A stretch of 21,739 bases of DNA from Acanthaster planci (lineage: Eukaryota > Echinodermata > Asteroidea > Valvatida > Acanthasteridae). The translations under genes were made by a program, and so were the position numbers. The notes below the pieces were generated by a model that was not told the DNA's origin, made no database searches, and saw only the letters and a program-made list of their open reading frames with translations. The stretch is from NCBI RefSeq assembly GCF_001949145.1, contig NW_019091621.1, positions 48,691-70,429 of the forward strand, given 5' to 3'. This document shows, piece by piece, positions 21,201 to 21,739 of the stretch (its first letter is position 1; each line of letters starts with the position of its first letter).

Positions 21201-21739
21201 TTACGATCTCTATGCTGCGCTAACCACACTAGCAGAAAAATTCTGCATTAACCCTTTTAACCCCAGAAACCTTAGTTACGGGATGTATGCATGCGCTTAA
21301 GCCAAGATTCCTCGCTAACCCATGAAATACGTTTGCCGTAAGCACAGAATTTTCTGCTACTCTAAAAGTGCCGATTTTTCACTTGCTGTAAGTGGCACCA
21401 TGAAATTAGGCCCTGATGTTTCTGAAGGAGACATTGCAAAGACATCGCAGTTTGGCGACAGATTGTTCTGTTGATGCACATTGTACAGATGCCAGAGAAG
21501 CATTGGAAGGGTTGTTTTAGTGTCTCGATGGTAAGTATTGCTATGTACAGTGGTAGTGCTAGTCATTGATGTACACTAACCTCTTTGTCCCATGAAGTTC
21601 AGCCCAGGATCCGCTTGACAGTCCTCCACATTAGTGCATTTGTCATTTTGGAATGATGGCGAATGTTTCAATCGTACACTTTTGTGCAGGCACTGATAAA
21701 AACAGCTTTGGGTTTGGAGGCACAGGAAAGAAGTCATTT
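15189..21739 (+). CDS. ddx1: ATP-dependent RNA helicase DDX1 (DEAD box), 5' part of gene (8 exons)
   Basis: DDX1 is a DEAD-box RNA helicase. In other animals it acts in the tRNA ligase complex and in RNA processing and double-strand-break repair. Exons 15189-15204, 17302-17353, 17597-17690, 18501-18591, 19854-19901, 20382-20465, 20693-20776 and 21690-21739 join with matching phases to give the first 173 residues. Numbering matches human at the start: [12 protein letters not shown] follows Trp22, and Walker [11 protein letters not shown] places Lys at residue 52. The Q-motif-side sequence [13 protein letters not shown] precedes it. The hallmark SPRY insertion between motifs I and Ia begins around [10 protein letters not shown] and continues through [17 protein letters not shown] and ASLDLGTDK to [10 protein letters not shown]. 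The remaining helicase motifs, including DEAD, lie right of the window. The 16-nt first exon is the least certain part. Confidence 0.95.
15205..17301 (+). other. ddx1: ddx1 intron 1 (presumed)
   Basis: About 2.1 kb with no recognised gene. It holds eight or more copies of TACATGTA, a run of short GCACAA/TTGTGC palindromic bits near 15930-16010, and a local direct repeat of GTCCACGGTTG at about 17039-17068. The open frame at 15985-16269 has no similarity I recognise. Confidence 0.5.
17302..17353 (+). CDS. ddx1: ddx1 exon 2
   Basis: Starts after the acceptor CATTTGCAG and ends in a split Leu codon (CT) at the donor GTAAGT. It encodes [16 protein letters not shown], matching human MGVMPEIAQAVEEMDW at the same residue numbers. 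Confidence 0.93.
17597..17690 (+). CDS. ddx1: ddx1 exon 3: Q-motif end and Walker A
   Basis: Starts after ATTGACAG, completes the Leu codon and encodes [20 protein letters not shown], then [11 protein letters not shown], ending at the donor GTGAGG. GSGKT is the ATP-binding P-loop (motif I). It is nearly identical to human DDX1. Confidence 0.97.
18501..18591 (+). CDS. ddx1: ddx1 exon 4
   Basis: Acceptor TTCCACAG, donor GTAACT. Thirty codons: [17 protein letters not shown], then a Gly/Lys-rich linker ([12 protein letters not shown]). Human has AFSIPVIQIVYETLKD followed by a similarly basic, variable linker before the SPRY domain. Confidence 0.95.
18975..19513. mobile_element. 539-bp MITE-like element, ddx1 intron 4
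   Basis: Ends 18975-18993 (GCGGCCAATTTCACAAAAC) and 19495-19513 are inverted repeats matching at 17 of 19 positions. Further related bits occur inside each end: GTAGCTGCGCAAC and TGCATAAGTTTTGTGAAATC. No coding capacity. It resembles a non-autonomous DNA transposon or two half-elements. It belongs to a different family from the GGGCCC-type element. Confidence 0.6.
19854..19901 (+). CDS. ddx1: ddx1 exon 5 (48 nt)
   Basis: Acceptor TTTTTGCCCCAG, donor GTAATG. It completes an Asp codon, then encodes [15 protein letters not shown], aligning with human NKWQMNPYDRGSAF at the start of the SPRY insert. It leaves a split Ala codon. Confidence 0.92.
20382..20465 (+). CDS. ddx1: ddx1 exon 6: SPRY domain
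   Basis: Acceptor TTTGTCCCCAAAG, donor GTAAGT. Encodes [20 protein letters not shown] then NQGVINR, matching human DGLCCQSREVKEWHG. A residue is missing relative to human between SRE and WHG. Confidence 0.95.
20693..20776 (+). CDS. ddx1: ddx1 exon 7: SPRY domain
   Basis: Acceptor TTTCTCTTCAAG, donor GTAGGT. Encodes [20 protein letters not shown] then SNASLDL, matching human [20 protein letters not shown] and ASLDL. This is the best conserved strand region of the SPRY insert. Confidence 0.96.
21160..21413. mobile_element. GGGCCC-type MITE-like element, copy 2, ddx1 intron 7
   Basis: Left end 21160-21184 (GGGCCCAGTTTCATGGCGCT then GCTTA) and right end 21389-21413 are inverted repeats matching at 20 of 25 positions. 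The interior repeats GCAGAATTCTGCGCTTAC- and GCTAACC-type motifs in both orientations. It is related to the element at 2232-2497. No coding capacity. Confidence 0.7.
21690..21739 (+). CDS. ddx1: ddx1 exon 8 (cut by window end)
   Basis: Starts after TTTTGTGCAG, completes a Gly codon and encodes [16 protein letters not shown] up to the last base. Human reads [16 protein letters not shown]. The exon continues beyond the window. Confidence 0.93.

Overview
The window looks like nuclear DNA from an invertebrate animal. Three conserved protein genes are broken into short exons with GT...AG introns, and the introns and spacers carry small inverted-repeat elements. The proteins read close to their vertebrate counterparts, and the repeat style suggests a marine deuterostome, perhaps an echinoderm. 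The species call is inference from general impression. The gene calls rest on exon-by-exon reading with matching intron phases.

Layout, left to right. (1) Positions 216-1662, plus strand: the last three coding exons of the proteasome alpha subunit PSMA7 (alpha4); the earlier exons lie outside the window. (2) Positions 1663-5375: a spacer between two converging genes, holding a GGGCCC-type inverted-repeat element, a 586-bp unit with 28-bp inverted ends and a 118-nt hairpin. (3) Positions 5376-14799, minus strand: a complete gene for mitochondrial class 2 dihydroorotate dehydrogenase (DHODH). Nine coding exons join in frame to give 393 residues (human: 395). The last exon (18 codons) is short, and an apparent stop just after exon 8 lies inside the splice donor. 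The introns carry a 33-bp perfect palindrome, a tRNA-like SINE fragment, a 38-bp tandem repeat, a MITE-like element and a foldback. (4) Positions 14800-15188: a 389-bp gap between two head-to-head start codons, probably a bidirectional promoter. (5) Positions 15189-21739, plus strand: the first eight coding exons of the DEAD-box helicase DDX1, from a 16-nt first coding exon through the Q-motif region and Walker A into the SPRY insert. The gene runs off the right edge.

The three genes are housekeeping genes with no shared pathway: protein degradation, pyrimidine synthesis and RNA metabolism. I see no operon-like or defence-like system. The most interesting features are the DHODH/DDX1 divergent arrangement, the hairpins and small inverted-repeat elements, and a strong excess of the palindrome TACATGTA (27 copies by eye, none in the exons called here).
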